Assembly: GCF_016618195.1 (NCBI RefSeq)
Contig: NZ_CP067099.1
Location: 1 to 64,000 of the forward strand
DNA length: 64,000 nt
Origin: Providencia manganoxydans
Lineage (GTDB): Bacteria; Pseudomonadota; Gammaproteobacteria; Enterobacterales; Enterobacteriaceae
Reading direction: 5' to 3'
The notes beneath the pieces were generated by a model. It was not told the DNA's origin. It did not search any database and saw nothing but the letters and a program-made list of their open reading frames with translations. Within the stretch, counting starts at the first letter, position 1. Every line of letters starts with the position of its first letter. Made by a program: the position numbers and the translations under genes. Positions 1 through 12,305 of this stretch are shown piece by piece.

Positions 1-1392
1 GTGTCACTTTCGCTTTGGCAGCAATGTCTTGCCCGATTGCAGGATGAACTACCTGCCACAGAATTCAGTATGTGGATACGCCCTCTTCAAGCTGAATTAA
101 ACGATAACACATTGGCACTTTATGCCCCGAATCGTTTTGTCCTTGATTGGGTGAGAGATAAATACATCAATAATATCAATGAACTACTGAATGATTTCTG
201 TGGTACTGACGTGCCTGCTCTTCGTTTCGAGGTGGGAAGCAAACCCATTTCCGTTTCTCAAACGAATACCCAGGCTCGCCCTGCACATGAAGCTCCCTCT
301 GTTGTCATTCCTTCAGCGCCGATAAAGCCAAGTTGGGATAATTCAACTAAAATACAACCTGATGTCGCCTATCGCTCAAATGTGAACCCCAAACATACTT
401 TTGATAACTTTGTTGAAGGTAAATCTAACCAGCTAGCTCGCGCAGCCGCGAGACAAGTTGCTGAAAACCCAGGGGGCGCATATAACCCATTGTTCCTCTA
501 TGGCGGCACGGGTTTAGGTAAAACACACTTACTGCACGCCGTTGGCAATAGCATCATGCAACATAAAGCCAACGCACGTGTCGTTTATATGCACTCAGAA
601 CGTTTTGTACAAGATATGGTTAAGGCTTTACAAAACAACGCGATTGAAGAATTTAAGCGTTACTACCGCTCTGTTGATGCATTGCTTATCGATGATATTC
701 AATTTTTTGCTAATAAAGAGCGCTCTCAAGAAGAGTTTTTTCATACCTTCAATGCGCTACTAGAAGGTAACCAGCAAATTATTTTAACTTCAGATCGCTA
801 TCCTAAAGAGATCAATGGCGTTGAAGATCGTTTAAAATCGCGTTTTGGTTGGGGGTTAACGGTAGCTATTGAACCACCAGAGCTTGAAACTCGCGTAGCG
901 ATCTTGATGAAAAAAGCCGATGAGAATGAGATCCAGCTTCCAGGCGAAGTGGCCTTCTTCATCGCCAAGCGACTACGTTCTAATGTCCGTGAATTAGAAG
1001 GGGCATTAAACCGCGTTATCGCCAATGCAAATTTTACCGGCCGCGCCATCACCATTGATTTTGTGCGTGAAGCGCTGCGAGATTTACTTGCACTACAAGA
1101 AAAACTGGTAACTATAGATAACATTCAGAAAACTGTGGCTGAGTATTACAAGATAAAAGTTGCAGATTTACTTTCCAAACGCCGTTCTCGTTCTGTCGCT
1201 CGTCCGCGCCAGATGGCAATGGCATTGGCAAAAGAACTGACTAATCATAGTTTACCTGAAATCGGGGATGCCTTTGGTGGCCGTGATCATACAACGGTAT
1301 TGCATGCTTGCCGTAAAATTGAACAGTTACGGGAAGAAAGCCATGACATCAAAGAGGATTTTTCTAACTTAATCAGAACATTATCATCTTAA
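1..1392 (+). CDS. dnaA: Chromosomal replication initiator protein DnaA
   Basis: DnaA binds 9-mer boxes in oriC, oligomerises as an ATP-bound filament and melts the AT-rich 13-mers. The 463-residue protein has the family's usual length (E. coli 467). Domain I occupies about residues 1-85, followed by a Pro/Ser-rich linker. The AAA+ core has Walker [10 protein letters not shown] at about residue 168 and Walker [10 protein letters not shown] near 231. The C-terminal DNA-binding domain carries [15 protein letters not shown] near 430. The start is GTG at base 1, as in E. coli; its promoter lies outside the window. It heads dnaA-dnaN-recF-gyrB, with only 5 bases before dnaN. The oriC it acts on lies about 57 kb away, between mnmG and mioC. 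Confidence 0.98.
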   Translation: MSLSLWQQCLARLQDELPATEFSMWIRPLQAELNDNTLALYAPNRFVLDWVRDKYINNINELLNDFCGTDVPALRFEVGSKPISVSQTNTQARPAHEAPSVVIPSAPIKPSWDNSTKIQPDVAYRSNVNPKHTFDNFVEGKSNQLARAAARQVAENPGGAYNPLFLYGGTGLGKTHLLHAVGNSIMQHKANARVVYMHSERFVQDMVKALQNNAIEEFKRYYRSVDALLIDDIQFFANKERSQEEFFHTFNALLEGNQQIILTSDRYPKEINGVEDRLKSRFGWGLTVAIEPPELETRVAILMKKADENEIQLPGEVAFFIAKRLRSNVRELEGALNRVIANANFTGRAITIDFVREALRDLLALQEKLVTIDNIQKTVAEYYKIKVADLLSKRRSRSVARPRQMAMALAKELTNHSLPEIGDAFGGRDHTTVLHACRKIEQLREESHDIKEDFSNLIRTLSS

Positions 1393-1397
1393 TTGCT

Positions 1398-2501
1398 ATG
1401 AAATTTACTATTGAACGTGAGCAGTTATTAAAACCGTTACAACAAGTTAGTGGCCCATTAGGCGGGCGTCCGACGCTACCTATTTTGGGCAACCTTCTGT
1501 TACAAGTAAAAGAAGGGGCTTTGCTATTGACGGGAACCGACTTAGAAATGGAGATGATGGCCAATGTTCCTCTAACACAGGAACATGAAGTTGGAGCAAC
1601 TACCGTTCCAGCACGCAAGTTTTTTGATATCTGGCGTGGGCTTCCTGATGGTTCAGAAATCCGTGTTGAACTCGATGATGACCGGTTATTGGTTCGCTCT
1701 GGGCGTAGCCGCTTCTCGTTATCAACTTTACCGGCGAGCGATTTTCCTAATTTAGATGACTGGCAAAGTGAAGTTGAATTTTCACTGCCACAGTCCATCC
1801 TGAAACGCCTGATTGAAGCTACACAGTTTTCAATGGCACATCAGGATGTCCGTTACTACCTTAATGGTATGCTATTTGAAACCGAAGGGCAGCTATTAAG
1901 AACTGTTTCAACGGATGGTCACCGCTTAGCGGTTTGTTCGATGGAAATCGCTCAAGAAGAGCTGCCATCACATTCGGTCATAGTTCCTCGTAAAGGGGTT
2001 ATTGAGTTAATGCGCCTATTAGATGGCGGCGACTCACCTGTACAGCTACAAATCGGTAGCAATAATATACGCGCCCATGTCGGTGGTTTTATTTTTACCT
2101 CAAAATTAGTTGATGGTCGTTTTCCTGACTACCGCCGAGTACTACCGAAAAATCCAGACAAAACATTAGAAGCGCGTTGTGATTTACTTAAACAAGCTTT
2201 TTCCCGGGCGGCAATTCTATCAAATGAGAAATTCCGCGGTGTTCGCTTGTATTTCAGTGAAAACCAATTACGTATTACTGCCAATAACCCAGAGCAAGAA
2301 GAAGCTGAAGAGATTGTTGATGTCAGCTATCAAGGCACTGAAATGGAAATCGGCTTTAACGTTAGCTACATCTTAGACGTGCTAAATGCATTAAAAAGCG
2401 AAAATGTGACACTATTCTTAACCGATGCTGTGTCGAGTGTGCAGATTGAAGACTCCGCGAGCAGCGCTGCTGTTTATGTTGTCATGCCAATGCGTTTGTA
2501 A
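1398..2501 (+). CDS. dnaN: DNA polymerase III beta subunit (sliding clamp)
   Basis: This is the homodimeric ring that tethers Pol III and other clamp-binding proteins to DNA. The 367 residues match the family length (366 in E. coli) and the beginning MKFTIEREQLLKPLQQVSGP is characteristic. Three clamp folds follow in tandem and the protein ends in VYVVMPMRL, the usual C-terminus near the peptide-binding cleft. It lies 5 bases after dnaA and 9 bases before recF, so co-transcription and translational coupling are likely. No truncation or odd residue was seen. Confidence 0.98.
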   Translation: MKFTIEREQLLKPLQQVSGPLGGRPTLPILGNLLLQVKEGALLLTGTDLEMEMMANVPLTQEHEVGATTVPARKFFDIWRGLPDGSEIRVELDDDRLLVRSGRSRFSLSTLPASDFPNLDDWQSEVEFSLPQSILKRLIEATQFSMAHQDVRYYLNGMLFETEGQLLRTVSTDGHRLAVCSMEIAQEELPSHSVIVPRKGVIELMRLLDGGDSPVQLQIGSNNIRAHVGGFIFTSKLVDGRFPDYRRVLPKNPDKTLEARCDLLKQAFSRAAILSNEKFRGVRLYFSENQLRITANNPEQEEAEEIVDVSYQGTEMEIGFNVSYILDVLNALKSENVTLFLTDAVSSVQIEDSASSAAVYVVMPMRL

Positions 2502-2510
2502 TCATTTTCT

Positions 2511-3605
2511 ATGATCCTTTCGCGTTTATTGATCCGCGATTTTCGTAACATTGAAGATACCGATCTCGCGCTAGCTAATGGGTTTAATTTTTTAATTGGC
2601 CCAAATGGGAGCGGTAAAACCAGTGTACTGGAAGCGATTTATACACTTGGACATGGTCGTGCTTTTCGCAGCATTCAAGCAAACCGAGTGATCCGTCACG
2701 AACAGGAACAATTTATCCTACATGGGAAATTGCGCCATCTTGATGGGTCACGCAAAGAGCTGTCACTTGGTTTAAGTAAAAACCGTGAGGGTGATAGTAA
2801 AGTAAGAATCGACGGTACAGATGGCCATAAAATTGCTGAATTGGCAAAATTACTGCCAATGCAATTGATTACCCCAGAAGGCTTTACATTACTGAATGGT
2901 GGTCCAAAGTATCGACGTGCATTTATCGACTGGGGGTGCTTTCATAATGAACCCTTGTTTTTTTCCGTTTGGTCCGATTTAAAACGGTTATTAAAGCAAC
3001 GTAATGCTGCATTACGCCAAGTCAGTCGTTATGAGCAAATACGCCATTGGGATCAACAATTGGCGCCATTAACTGAACAAATCAGTCAATGGCGTAGTGA
3101 CTATATTGCGGGTATTGCTGAAAATATTAAGCAAACTTGCCAACAATTTTTACCTGAATTTGTATTATCAGTTTCTTTTCAACGCGGTTGGGATAAAGAA
3201 ATTGAGTATTCAGAATTATTAGAGCGCCAATTTGAGCGTGATAAAGCGTTAACCTATACCGCCTCAGGGGCACATAAAGCGGATTTGCGGATCAGGGCCA
3301 ATGGCACCCCTGTGGAAGATATGCTTTCACGCGGTCAGCTAAAACTTTTAATGTGCGCTTTAAGGTTAGCGCAGGGTGAATTTTTCACCCAACAGAGCGG
3401 GCAACGATGCCTGTATCTACTGGATGATTTTGCCTCGGAACTTGATTCAGGCCGCCGTCAATTATTGGCAGCTCGTCTCAAGGCTACGCAAGCTCAAGTG
3501 TTTGTTAGTGCAATTACACCTGAGCAAGTTCAAGACATGATTGATGTAAATAGCAAGATGTTTAGCGTAGAACATGGCAAAATAGAAGTTAAACCACAGG
3601 AATAA
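2511..3605 (+). CDS. recF: DNA replication and repair protein RecF
   Basis: RecF is an SMC-like ABC ATPase that, with RecO and RecR, loads RecA at gapped DNA. The 364-residue protein has Walker [10 protein letters not shown] at about residue 30, an ABC-type signature [11 protein letters not shown] near 276 and Walker [12 protein letters not shown] near 303. It is about 7 residues longer than E. coli RecF, mostly at the C-terminal tail. ATG at 2511 follows dnaN by 9 bases, giving the classic dnaN-recF-gyrB order. The gene is intact. Confidence 0.97.
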   Translation: MILSRLLIRDFRNIEDTDLALANGFNFLIGPNGSGKTSVLEAIYTLGHGRAFRSIQANRVIRHEQEQFILHGKLRHLDGSRKELSLGLSKNREGDSKVRIDGTDGHKIAELAKLLPMQLITPEGFTLLNGGPKYRRAFIDWGCFHNEPLFFSVWSDLKRLLKQRNAALRQVSRYEQIRHWDQQLAPLTEQISQWRSDYIAGIAENIKQTCQQFLPEFVLSVSFQRGWDKEIEYSELLERQFERDKALTYTASGAHKADLRIRANGTPVEDMLSRGQLKLLMCALRLAQGEFFTQQSGQRCLYLLDDFASELDSGRRQLLAARLKATQAQVFVSAITPEQVQDMIDVNSKMFSVEHGKIEVKPQE

Positions 3606-3610
3606 TATAG

Positions 3611-6037
<2,427 letters not shown>

Positions 6038-6068
6038 TTCTTAACCATGAAATAATGTTATAAGAATG

Positions 6069-6096
6069 AAAACCCCGTGTAAAAACATGGGGTTTT
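6069..6096 (+). terminator. Rho-independent terminator of gyrB
   Basis: The arms are AAAACCCCGTGT (6069-6080) and ACATGGGGTTTT (6085-6096). They form a 12-bp stem with one G-U wobble and an AAAA loop. The stem ends in a T-rich run about 30 bases after the gyrB stop codon, so it should end the dnaA-gyrB transcript. Confidence 0.85.
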
Positions 6097-6233
6097 GTTC
6101 TTTCTATGACTTAACCTCACGCTAGTTTACAGTTTTTTACCCCGCCAATATTGATTACACACGCTTTTATTATGTTATAACCAATAAATACATACCTAAC
6201 TCACTAGAAAAAATACTGACAAATATTCTAATA

Positions 6234-7820
6234 ATGGTTATGCGTTTACTGATTATATCGATTTATTTTCTGCTGATTTCTGCGATGCCAGCGCTCTTAG
6301 GTGGTGATATTAGCTTACTGTCTAAGCTCGTCATTATAGTGACGGGTATGCTGTTGATGTTTATTTGCGCAGGAGTGTATAAAAGCTTAGCAGGCAAAAT
6401 ATTCACTGTGTTGATAAGTGCGTTATGGGCACTTAACCTATCGGTGTCTTTTTTCTTTTATCAAAAACACGATATCCGCTTTTCATCATCAATCGCTGAA
6501 ACCTTTATCAATACCAACAGTAGCGAAACTGTTGGTATGCTTTCCTATAATAAATACTACATTCTTTTTTATATTATTGTTTTTGCTGTTTATTTTATTA
6601 GCATCCATAAAAGTGCTAAATATCTCAATCGTAAGACCACATGGGCTAGCTTAGGGTTGTTTTTTGGCTACCTTGTTGTTATTCCTGCACATTCTGCGGC
6701 ACTACTTCCAAAACCTGGGAGCTATCTCTTATTAGCCGAGCAGTATCTCTCTCATACGCCTTTTTATAATGCATCAGCGCTGGTTCGAAACCTCTATGAA
6801 AATAGAGAAATCACCAAAATACCGAATACAGTTGTGCAATATCAATATGATAAAAAAGAAGCGAGTAGCGATATTTATGTGCTGATCATTGGCGAATCAG
6901 TACGCCGAGATCACTTAAGCCTTTACGGTTATCAATACGAGACAACCCCAAATTTAGATCAGCGAAAACCGCAAATGTTAGTATTTGACCAAGCCTACTC
7001 ACCCGCACCAGTAACCATTTTGTCAGTCCCTATCTCGCTGTCAAATATCAGCTTTTCGCAAATGCAAGACAAGCAACACTATGCAGACAATATTGTCGCG
7101 CTAGCCAATCATGCAGGATTTGAAACCTATTGGATAAGCAATCAAGGTAAAACCAATCGTAAAACTAGCATAATTTCCACTATTGCCAGTATGGCAAAAC
7201 ATCGAAAGTGGAATGAGTTTGTCGGTTATGATGAGGAAATTTTAGGCTATTTCAACAACGCCATTAATGATGGCGTGAAAAAGAAAAAACTGATCGTCTT
7301 ACATACCTACGGAAGCCATGAGCCATCCTGTAATCGTTTCCCTGAAGAGAAGTATCAAGAATTTAGTACTCAAGAAGATGATAACTGCTATGACAGCTCT
7401 ATCGCTTACACTGATGCGTTGATCGAAAACATCTTACAACAGCTCTCAGGTAAATCCGCCACTGTAATGTATTTTTCTGATCATGCATTACAACGTTTAG
7501 ATGATAAATATGATGTTTATTACCATCACGGAGTCAATAACCCAACTAAAGAGGCGTATGAAATTCCCTTGTTTGTTTGGTATAGCCCAAATAGTGCAAA
7601 GCCCTCGTTGGATAACACGGTACTCAACGCACCTTATTCAACAGCCAACAACTATTGGTTAATTAGCGATTGGCTCGGTATACAACAACATAGCCCTAAG
7701 GCGTGCCTATCGCCGCTAAATAGCTGTTATCAAGCACAGAAAGAAATCACTATGATTGATGGCAATCGAACTTTACTGAGTTTAAAAAACCTGCCTTCTG
7801 AGCAAAAGACTCATGATTAA
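6234..7820 (+). CDS. Phosphoethanolamine transferase, EptA/OpgE-like inner-membrane sulfatase-fold enzyme
   Basis: The protein probably transfers phosphoethanolamine from phosphatidylethanolamine to lipid A, LPS core or a periplasmic glucan. Its 528 residues match the family. Four to five hydrophobic segments lie in about residues 1-170, then a periplasmic alkaline-phosphatase-fold domain begins near LIIGESVRRDHLSLYGYQ at about 215. The nucleophile is probably the Thr in SPAPVTILSVP (about 260); the later metal ligands are FSDHAL near 414 and YYHHG near 430. The start may be ATG 6234 or ATG 6240 (MVM...). It is monocistronic, between the gyrB terminator and a terminator-like hairpin. The acceptor cannot be decided from sequence: eptA, opgE and cptA paralogues are alike in architecture, so no symbol is given. 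Confidence 0.85.
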   Translation: MVMRLLIISIYFLLISAMPALLGGDISLLSKLVIIVTGMLLMFICAGVYKSLAGKIFTVLISALWALNLSVSFFFYQKHDIRFSSSIAETFINTNSSETVGMLSYNKYYILFYIIVFAVYFISIHKSAKYLNRKTTWASLGLFFGYLVVIPAHSAALLPKPGSYLLLAEQYLSHTPFYNASALVRNLYENREITKIPNTVVQYQYDKKEASSDIYVLIIGESVRRDHLSLYGYQYETTPNLDQRKPQMLVFDQAYSPAPVTILSVPISLSNISFSQMQDKQHYADNIVALANHAGFETYWISNQGKTNRKTSIISTIASMAKHRKWNEFVGYDEEILGYFNNAINDGVKKKKLIVLHTYGSHEPSCNRFPEEKYQEFSTQEDDNCYDSSIAYTDALIENILQQLSGKSATVMYFSDHALQRLDDKYDVYYHHGVNNPTKEAYEIPLFVWYSPNSAKPSLDNTVLNAPYSTANNYWLISDWLGIQQHSPKACLSPLNSCYQAQKEITMIDGNRTLLSLKNLPSEQKTHD

Positions 7821-7845
7821 TGCTCTATTCAAAAGAGCATTAATC
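7815..7845 (+). terminator. Hairpin overlapping the stop of the phosphoethanolamine transferase gene
   Basis: A perfect 12-bp stem, GATTAATGCTCT with AGAGCATTAATC (7815-7826 / 7834-7845), and a 7-base loop span the stop codon. There is no good U-run, so it may protect the 3' end rather than terminate. A second small stem, ACCCAT/ATGGGT (7862-7867 / 7871-7876), overlaps the stop of the opposing reading frame. Confidence 0.5.
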
Positions 7846-7868
7846 TCACACAAGCTCTATGACCCATA

Positions 7869-8366
7869 TTATGGGTTATTATCTTGGAATGACGTGGATG
7901 TGTTATTACTTTCTTCAAAAAAAACAACTCGATATGTCGTATAATAAGACGCAGGGAAAATCATCGGCATAAGAATAAAGCCAAAGTAAAGAGGAATGGA
8001 TGCAATAGAAACTAAGCCAATAATGATAAAGAAAACAAAAAATGGAATAATATTTCTTTTAAAAGCAAGACAACTCGTTTTAATCGAATCCATAACAGAA
8101 AAATTATGATTAATTATCAATGCAGGGGAAAACCAAAACATTCCCACATAGATATACGTTGTAAAAATAACAAATATGGCTGAGAGTATTCTTGTTACTA
8201 TTAAAGAAGTATTTTCTAGTAAACTAGAATAATGGTATGTATTTGAATTTATAGATAAATTAATAGCAATATCATTTATAAAAGATACAATGAAACCAAA
8301 CAACACATTGATGCCGCCTAACAAAAGAAGCTTTCCTGTATTCTTTGAAGGAACTAATTTATAAAA
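7869..8366 (-). pseudogene. 5'-truncated multi-pass membrane protein (BPSS1780-like)
   Basis: The open frame reads FYKLVPSKNTGKLL at its upstream end, then LLGGINVLFGF and several transmembrane segments, ending QDNNP. It has no ATG. The stop at 8367-8369 closes it upstream, and the only possible starts are internal TTG codons such as 8324, which would give 151 residues. The segment SIKTSCLAFKRNIIPFFVFF followed by a GFILMPMIFPASYYTTYRVVF-type hydrophobic stretch (shown here as a description of positions 90-135) recalls the C-terminal half of BPSS1780/YciC-like proteins, which are usually about 230-250 residues. I infer that the 5' part was lost, with asd lying only about 90 bp away. A short functional protein from TTG 8324 cannot be excluded. 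Confidence 0.5.
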
Positions 8367-8414
8367 TTAAACATCATTGGCTGTCAGACTAATTACTGCC
8401 TGAAGTTACTTTGA

Positions 8415-8442
8415 AAGCCCCCTTATTGCTATAAGGGAGCTT
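8415..8442 (-). terminator. Probable asd terminator
   Basis: The arms 8415-8426 and 8431-8442 form a 12-bp stem with one mismatch and a TGCT loop, 13 bases beyond the asd stop on the minus strand. Only a short T stretch follows, so termination strength is uncertain. Confidence 0.5.
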
Positions 8443-8454
8443 AATGAAATGAAA

Positions 8455-9561
8455 TTACAGCAAAATATTCAGCATACGGCGTAGCGGCTCAGCGGCACCC
8501 CATAGTAGTTGGTCACCAACGGTAAATGCCGACAGGTATTCAGGCCCCATATTAAGCTTACGTAAACGACCAACAGGGGTACTCAATGTTCCGGTTACCG
8601 CAGCAGGCGTCAATTCACGCATGGTGATCTCACGATCATTAGGCACCACTTTCACCCACTCATTATGAGACGCTAATAGCTGTTCTATCTCATTCAGTGC
8701 AATGTCTTTTTTCAGCTTTAAAGTGAATGCTTGGCTATGACAACGTAGTGCACCTACACGTACACACAAACCATCCACAGGGATAATATTATTACCGGTA
8801 GCTAAGATTTTGTTAGTTTCTGCTTGGCCTTTCCATTCCTCACGGCTTTGACCATTTTCTAACGCTTTATCAATCCATGGGATAAGGCTACCCGCTAACG
8901 GCACACCAAATGCATCTGTTGGCATCGCGCCGCTACGCGTAAAGTCAGTCACTTTTTTCTCGATATCTAAAATTGCTGAGGCTGGATTTTGTAATTCTTT
9001 CGCTACTTGGCTATGTAACTCACCCATTTGTACCAATAATTCACGCATATTACGAGCGCCAGCACCGGAAGCGGCTTGGTATGTTGCAACAGACGCCCAC
9101 TCAACTAAATTATTCGCAAATAAACCACCCAGCGACATCAGCATTAAACTGACCGTACAGTTACCACCAACAAAGGTCTTAATGCCTTTATTTAATCCGT
9201 CTTGGATATGTTGTTGGTTAACTGGATCAAGGATGATAATCGCATCATCTTTCATACGTAGTGCAGATGCCGCATCAATCCAATATCCATTCCAGCCAGC
9301 TGCTCGCAGTTTTGGGTAGATCTCATTGGTATAATCACCGCCCTGACAACTAATAATAATATCTAACGCTTTTAGCGCGTCGATATCATTAGCATCTTGC
9401 AACGTTCCGCGGTGGCCACCATAAGCAGGTGCTTCTGCACCATGCTGAGAAGTGGTAAAAAATACAGGATGAATTGCATTAAAGTCACCTTCTTCTACCA
9501 TTCTCTGCATTAAAACTGAACCGACCATACCACGCCAGCCGATAAAACCTACATTTTTCAT
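8455..9561 (-). CDS. asd: Aspartate-semialdehyde dehydrogenase
   Basis: It reduces beta-aspartyl phosphate to aspartate semialdehyde with NADPH, a branch-point step for lysine, diaminopimelate, methionine and threonine. The start is ATG 9561 ([18 protein letters not shown]), 6 bases after an AGGGTGA ribosome-binding site, rather than GTG 9570. This gives 368 residues against 367 in E. coli. Visible features are the NADP-binding [11 protein letters not shown], catalytic Cys in [10 protein letters not shown] at about 135, and the C-terminal [20 protein letters not shown]. It is a single gene facing away from mdtL across an intergenic region holding two ERIC elements. Confidence 0.97.
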   Translation of the reverse strand: MKNVGFIGWRGMVGSVLMQRMVEEGDFNAIHPVFFTTSQHGAEAPAYGGHRGTLQDANDIDALKALDIIISCQGGDYTNEIYPKLRAAGWNGYWIDAASALRMKDDAIIILDPVNQQHIQDGLNKGIKTFVGGNCTVSLMLMSLGGLFANNLVEWASVATYQAASGAGARNMRELLVQMGELHSQVAKELQNPASAILDIEKKVTDFTRSGAMPTDAFGVPLAGSLIPWIDKALENGQSREEWKGQAETNKILATGNNIIPVDGLCVRVGALRCHSQAFTLKLKKDIALNEIEQLLASHNEWVKVVPNDREITMRELTPAAVTGTLSTPVGRLRKLNMGPEYLSAFTVGDQLLWGAAEPLRRMLNILL

Positions 9562-9641
9562 TGTATTCACCCTGTCTGTTTAAAAATTTTACGGCAATAA
9601 ATTTTGATTTCCTACTATGCAAACAGTAGAAACTGAAAATC

Positions 9642-9768
9642 TATACTCTAAATAATTCGAATTGCAGGTAGGCGACAAGCGAAGATAGTCGGGGAGCATA
9701 GATAAACTATGTGACTCGGCTAGCTGAGTGTAGTCAACACCGCTGCAATTTGAAGTATGACGAGTATA
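9642..9768 (+). repeat. ERIC element (copy 1)
   Basis: This is a 127-bp imperfect palindrome bounded by TATACTC and GAGTATA. It contains ERIC-consensus segments AATAATTCGAATTGCAGG near the left end and GCTGCAATTTGAAGTATGACG near the right. Length, ends and internal order match the enterobacterial repetitive intergenic consensus. It lies about 80 bp upstream of asd. Confidence 0.85.
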
Positions 9769-9852
9769 TCGACTACTTAAAGCTGACAAAATATCAACCA
9801 GTGTGCAAGTGAATTTCATAACTATTAATGAGAATATTAGTAATTTCGCTAA

Positions 9853-9968
9853 TATACTCGTCACACTTCACGTTGCTGCGCTTTTTGTTAAGGTATAAGG
9901 CTGCACTCACTCGGACTAGCCACCTCATTTTCTTACGCTTAGCGATTCCTCGAATGATTTTGAGCTTA
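9853..9968 (-). repeat. ERIC element (copy 2, shortened, inverted)
   Basis: It begins TATACTCGTCACACTTCACG and ends CTCGAATGATTTTGAGCTTA, that is, the ERIC consensus read on the minus strand. It is 116 bp long, about 10 bp short of a full copy. It sits 84 bp from copy 1 in the opposite orientation. Confidence 0.75.
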
Positions 9969-9981
9969 TTTACCGATGAAG

Positions 9982-9996
9982 TTTCCAAATTGGAAA
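9982..9996. promoter_or_regulatory. Palindromic operator candidate upstream of mdtL
   Basis: This is a perfect 7-bp inverted repeat with a single central base (TTTCCAA-A-TTGGAAA), about 88 bp before the mdtL start. The bound regulator is unknown; the downstream LysR gene yidZ is a possible candidate. Confidence 0.3.
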
Positions 9997-10083
9997 ATTG
10001 CCTTTTACTATTAATCAATACCTTGAATAGCACATACTGATTAAAATCGCCTCCCTGTTTTTTTATCTGGATGCTGTTATCCC

Positions 10084-11262
10084 ATGATCAAATATGTCCT
10101 TTTTAGCTTTTGGATAGTGCTAATTTATCCACTTGGCGTCGACTTACATCTTACTGGTATTCCATTGATTGCCGCTGATTTACAGGCTAGCGAAAGCCAG
10201 CTACACATTGCCTTTTCTATCTATTTAGCAGGCATGGCATCAACAATGTTAATTGCTGGATGGTGTTCAGATCATATTGGTCGTAAACCCGTCGTTTTAG
10301 TTGGCGCTTTTATGTTTGCTAGCGCATCTATCATGGCGGGCTCAGCGACGACGGTAAATGTATTCTTAAGTGCGCGCTTTTTACAGGGTATCGGGGCAGG
10401 TTTTTGCTATGTCGTCACTTTTGCTATTTTACGTGATGTTCTATCAGCGCGGATCAGAACCAAAGTACTATCAATGATGAATGGTATTACCTGTATTGCT
10501 CCAGTGCTCGCACCCGTAATAGGTTTTGGTATTCTGCTGTTTTATCATTGGTCAGTCATGTTCTACTTTATGGCGGCTTACGCAATAGTCAGTATTCTGT
10601 TTTGTTTAATTGGCATAAAAGAGACCAAACCCTCTATCAATAAACAAGCATCAAACACCACGACAGCACCACTTGCCGACGAACGTTTCCTTAATCTGTT
10701 TTTTCTTACTCGTTTAGTGATTTCTTGCTTTGGTATTGCTGTCATTTTGACCTATGTAAATGTGTCACCGATCATTTTAATGGGTAACCTTGGTTTTACT
10801 ACTGGACAGTTTTCAACATCCATGACCTTACTTGCGATGTTAAGTATGGCAACCTCATTTTCAATGCCAAAATTGATCTCAACATTTAAAAGCCAAACAC
10901 TGTTATACACCGCGCTCAGCCTATTCTTATTAAATGCGGTACTTTTATTAATTTATCTATTGGCAATTAAATATACCCCTCTGTTATTTATTGTTTTCGG
11001 TTTATGTGGCGTTGGTTTTTCAATGCTATTTGGCATCATAATGAGCCAAGCACTATCGCCTTACGCCAGAAAAGCAGGGATCGCGAGTTCTATTTTAGCT
11101 ATCTCACAATTGAGTTTCGCTTCTCTATATATTTGGATTATGGGTTGGGTAGGCATCGCTTCAGTACAGATGCTTTTTATTATCTTACTGGCAGCTGCTA
11201 TTATCGGTATGGTATTACTGAAAATATCTTCTCTGTCCAGTAAGGTTGCATCCCTTGAATAA
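10084..11262 (+). CDS. mdtL: MFS multidrug efflux transporter MdtL
   Basis: This is a proton-driven drug/H+ antiporter of the 12-helix Bcr/MdtL type in the inner membrane. The 392 residues align along their length with E. coli MdtL (391): for example LQASESQLHIAFSIYLAGMA, the motif-A loop GWCSDHIGRKPV near residue 59, and ARFLQGIGAGFCYVVTFAIL. The synteny mdtL-yidZ is the E. coli order, which supports the call. Its 3' end overlaps the yidZ start. Real substrates are unknown; the family name comes from chloramphenicol-related phenotypes in E. coli. Confidence 0.92.
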   Translation: MIKYVLFSFWIVLIYPLGVDLHLTGIPLIAADLQASESQLHIAFSIYLAGMASTMLIAGWCSDHIGRKPVVLVGAFMFASASIMAGSATTVNVFLSARFLQGIGAGFCYVVTFAILRDVLSARIRTKVLSMMNGITCIAPVLAPVIGFGILLFYHWSVMFYFMAAYAIVSILFCLIGIKETKPSINKQASNTTTAPLADERFLNLFFLTRLVISCFGIAVILTYVNVSPIILMGNLGFTTGQFSTSMTLLAMLSMATSFSMPKLISTFKSQTLLYTALSLFLLNAVLLLIYLLAIKYTPLLFIVFGLCGVGFSMLFGIIMSQALSPYARKAGIASSILAISQLSFASLYIWIMGWVGIASVQMLFIILLAAAIIGMVLLKISSLSSKVASLE

Positions 11263-12220
11263 ACAATTGCATCGATTAGATTTAAATTTACTCGTCATTT
11301 TGCAATATCTTGTCGAAGAGCGTAGTGTCACTTTAGCGGCTAAGCGACTGTCTATCACGCCTTCTTCCGTCAGCAAATCATTGGCTAAATTGCGCCAGTG
11401 GTTTGATGACCCGCTGTTTATTCGCAGCCCGCAAGGGCTAACCTCAACTCCCTTGATGCATCGTATTGAAAAATCGCTGCCTGAATTTTTAAATTTAGCC
11501 AATTACATTGCAGATATTCGTGATACAGAAAAACCTCGGGGACTAAAATTCCGTTTAATGATGGAAGCGCCACTCAACCTAATCATGCTGCATGATTTAT
11601 CGCTGAAAATTTTAAATCAATACCCTGAATCTAATGTTAATGTACGTGATTGGGATTATAACTCCTTAGCAAGTATTGTTGCTGGAGATGCGGATATTGG
11701 CGTATTAGGGCGAGAGAGTTATCATAAATCAAAAGAATCGATTAATGCCCTACCTGATATCCTCAATTTTGAAGTACTATTTATTGATAGACCGCTCGCC
11801 TTTGTGCGCACAGATCATCCACTATTAAGTGAAAAGTGGGATCTGACTAATTTATTAAAATATCCACATATCAGTACTGAATATGGCAATCGTATCCCTT
11901 GGGCATTCGATGATGTGCTGCACAGTATGGGGTTAACGCGTAATATCCAGCTATCCTATTCGTCCTTCGAACAATCATTATTAATGACATCACAATCAGG
12001 ACATTCACTACTGACCTGTGCTCCGGGCTATTGCCAACATTATGTGAATGAATTTCATCTGGATTTAGTGTGTATCCCTTTACCACTAGAACCTGAAATT
12101 TACCAACAGTTAGATATTCCTTTTTTAATGCTTTGGCATAAAAGAAATGCTTATAATTCCAAAACACGTTGGTTAAGGGAACAAATAAAAAGCGGTATCG
12201 CCAACTTTGTAAATCCTTAA
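11255..12220 (+). CDS. yidZ: LysR-family transcriptional regulator YidZ
   Basis: The protein is a LysR-type regulator with an N-terminal winged HTH (about residues 5-65, RLDLNLLVILQYLVEERSVT, ITPSSVSKSLAKLRQWF) and a C-terminal effector domain (about 90-300). I chose TTG 11255, which lies 9 bases after AAGG (11242-11245), rather than TTG 11246, which directly abuts that site. This gives 321 residues against 319 in E. coli and an 8-base overlap with mdtL. The E. coli homologue is linked to nitric-oxide tolerance; the ligand is unknown. Confidence 0.9.
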   Translation: MNKQLHRLDLNLLVILQYLVEERSVTLAAKRLSITPSSVSKSLAKLRQWFDDPLFIRSPQGLTSTPLMHRIEKSLPEFLNLANYIADIRDTEKPRGLKFRLMMEAPLNLIMLHDLSLKILNQYPESNVNVRDWDYNSLASIVAGDADIGVLGRESYHKSKESINALPDILNFEVLFIDRPLAFVRTDHPLLSEKWDLTNLLKYPHISTEYGNRIPWAFDDVLHSMGLTRNIQLSYSSFEQSLLMTSQSGHSLLTCAPGYCQHYVNEFHLDLVCIPLPLEPEIYQQLDIPFLMLWHKRNAYNSKTRWLREQIKSGIANFVNP

Positions 12221-12226
12221 AAAAAA

Positions 12227-12254
12227 CCATCACGGCACAGGACTGCCGCGATGG
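12227..12254 (-). terminator. Terminator of rpmE2-rpmJ2
   Basis: The arms 12227-12237 and 12244-12254 (CCATCACGGCA with TGCCGCGATGG) pair fully on the minus strand, with one G-U wobble. On that strand they are followed by a run of seven T, so this is a strong intrinsic terminator. It abuts the convergent yidZ stop. Confidence 0.85.
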
Positions 12255-12305
12255 ATCAGGAAAACTGAAGTCGGTAAATCGAAGACCAACAGTTTCAAGA
12301 TAAAA

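Larger units (their letters stand above)
9562..10083. other. Intergenic region between asd and mdtL with two ERIC elements and palindromes
   Basis: These 522 bp hold the divergent asd and mdtL promoters and two ERIC copies in opposite orientation, annotated separately. No convincing gene is present; short frames here run through the ERIC repeats. Beyond the second ERIC lies a perfect odd palindrome TTTCCAA-A-TTGGAAA (9982-9996). A looser inverted pair, TTAATCA (10011-10017) and TGATTAA (10038-10044), lies just upstream of mdtL. Confidence 0.7.

Noticed and set aside
9589..10040. Overlapping short frames on both strands between asd and mdtL
   Set aside because: They run through the ERIC palindromes, have no ribosome-binding sites and read as translated repeats.
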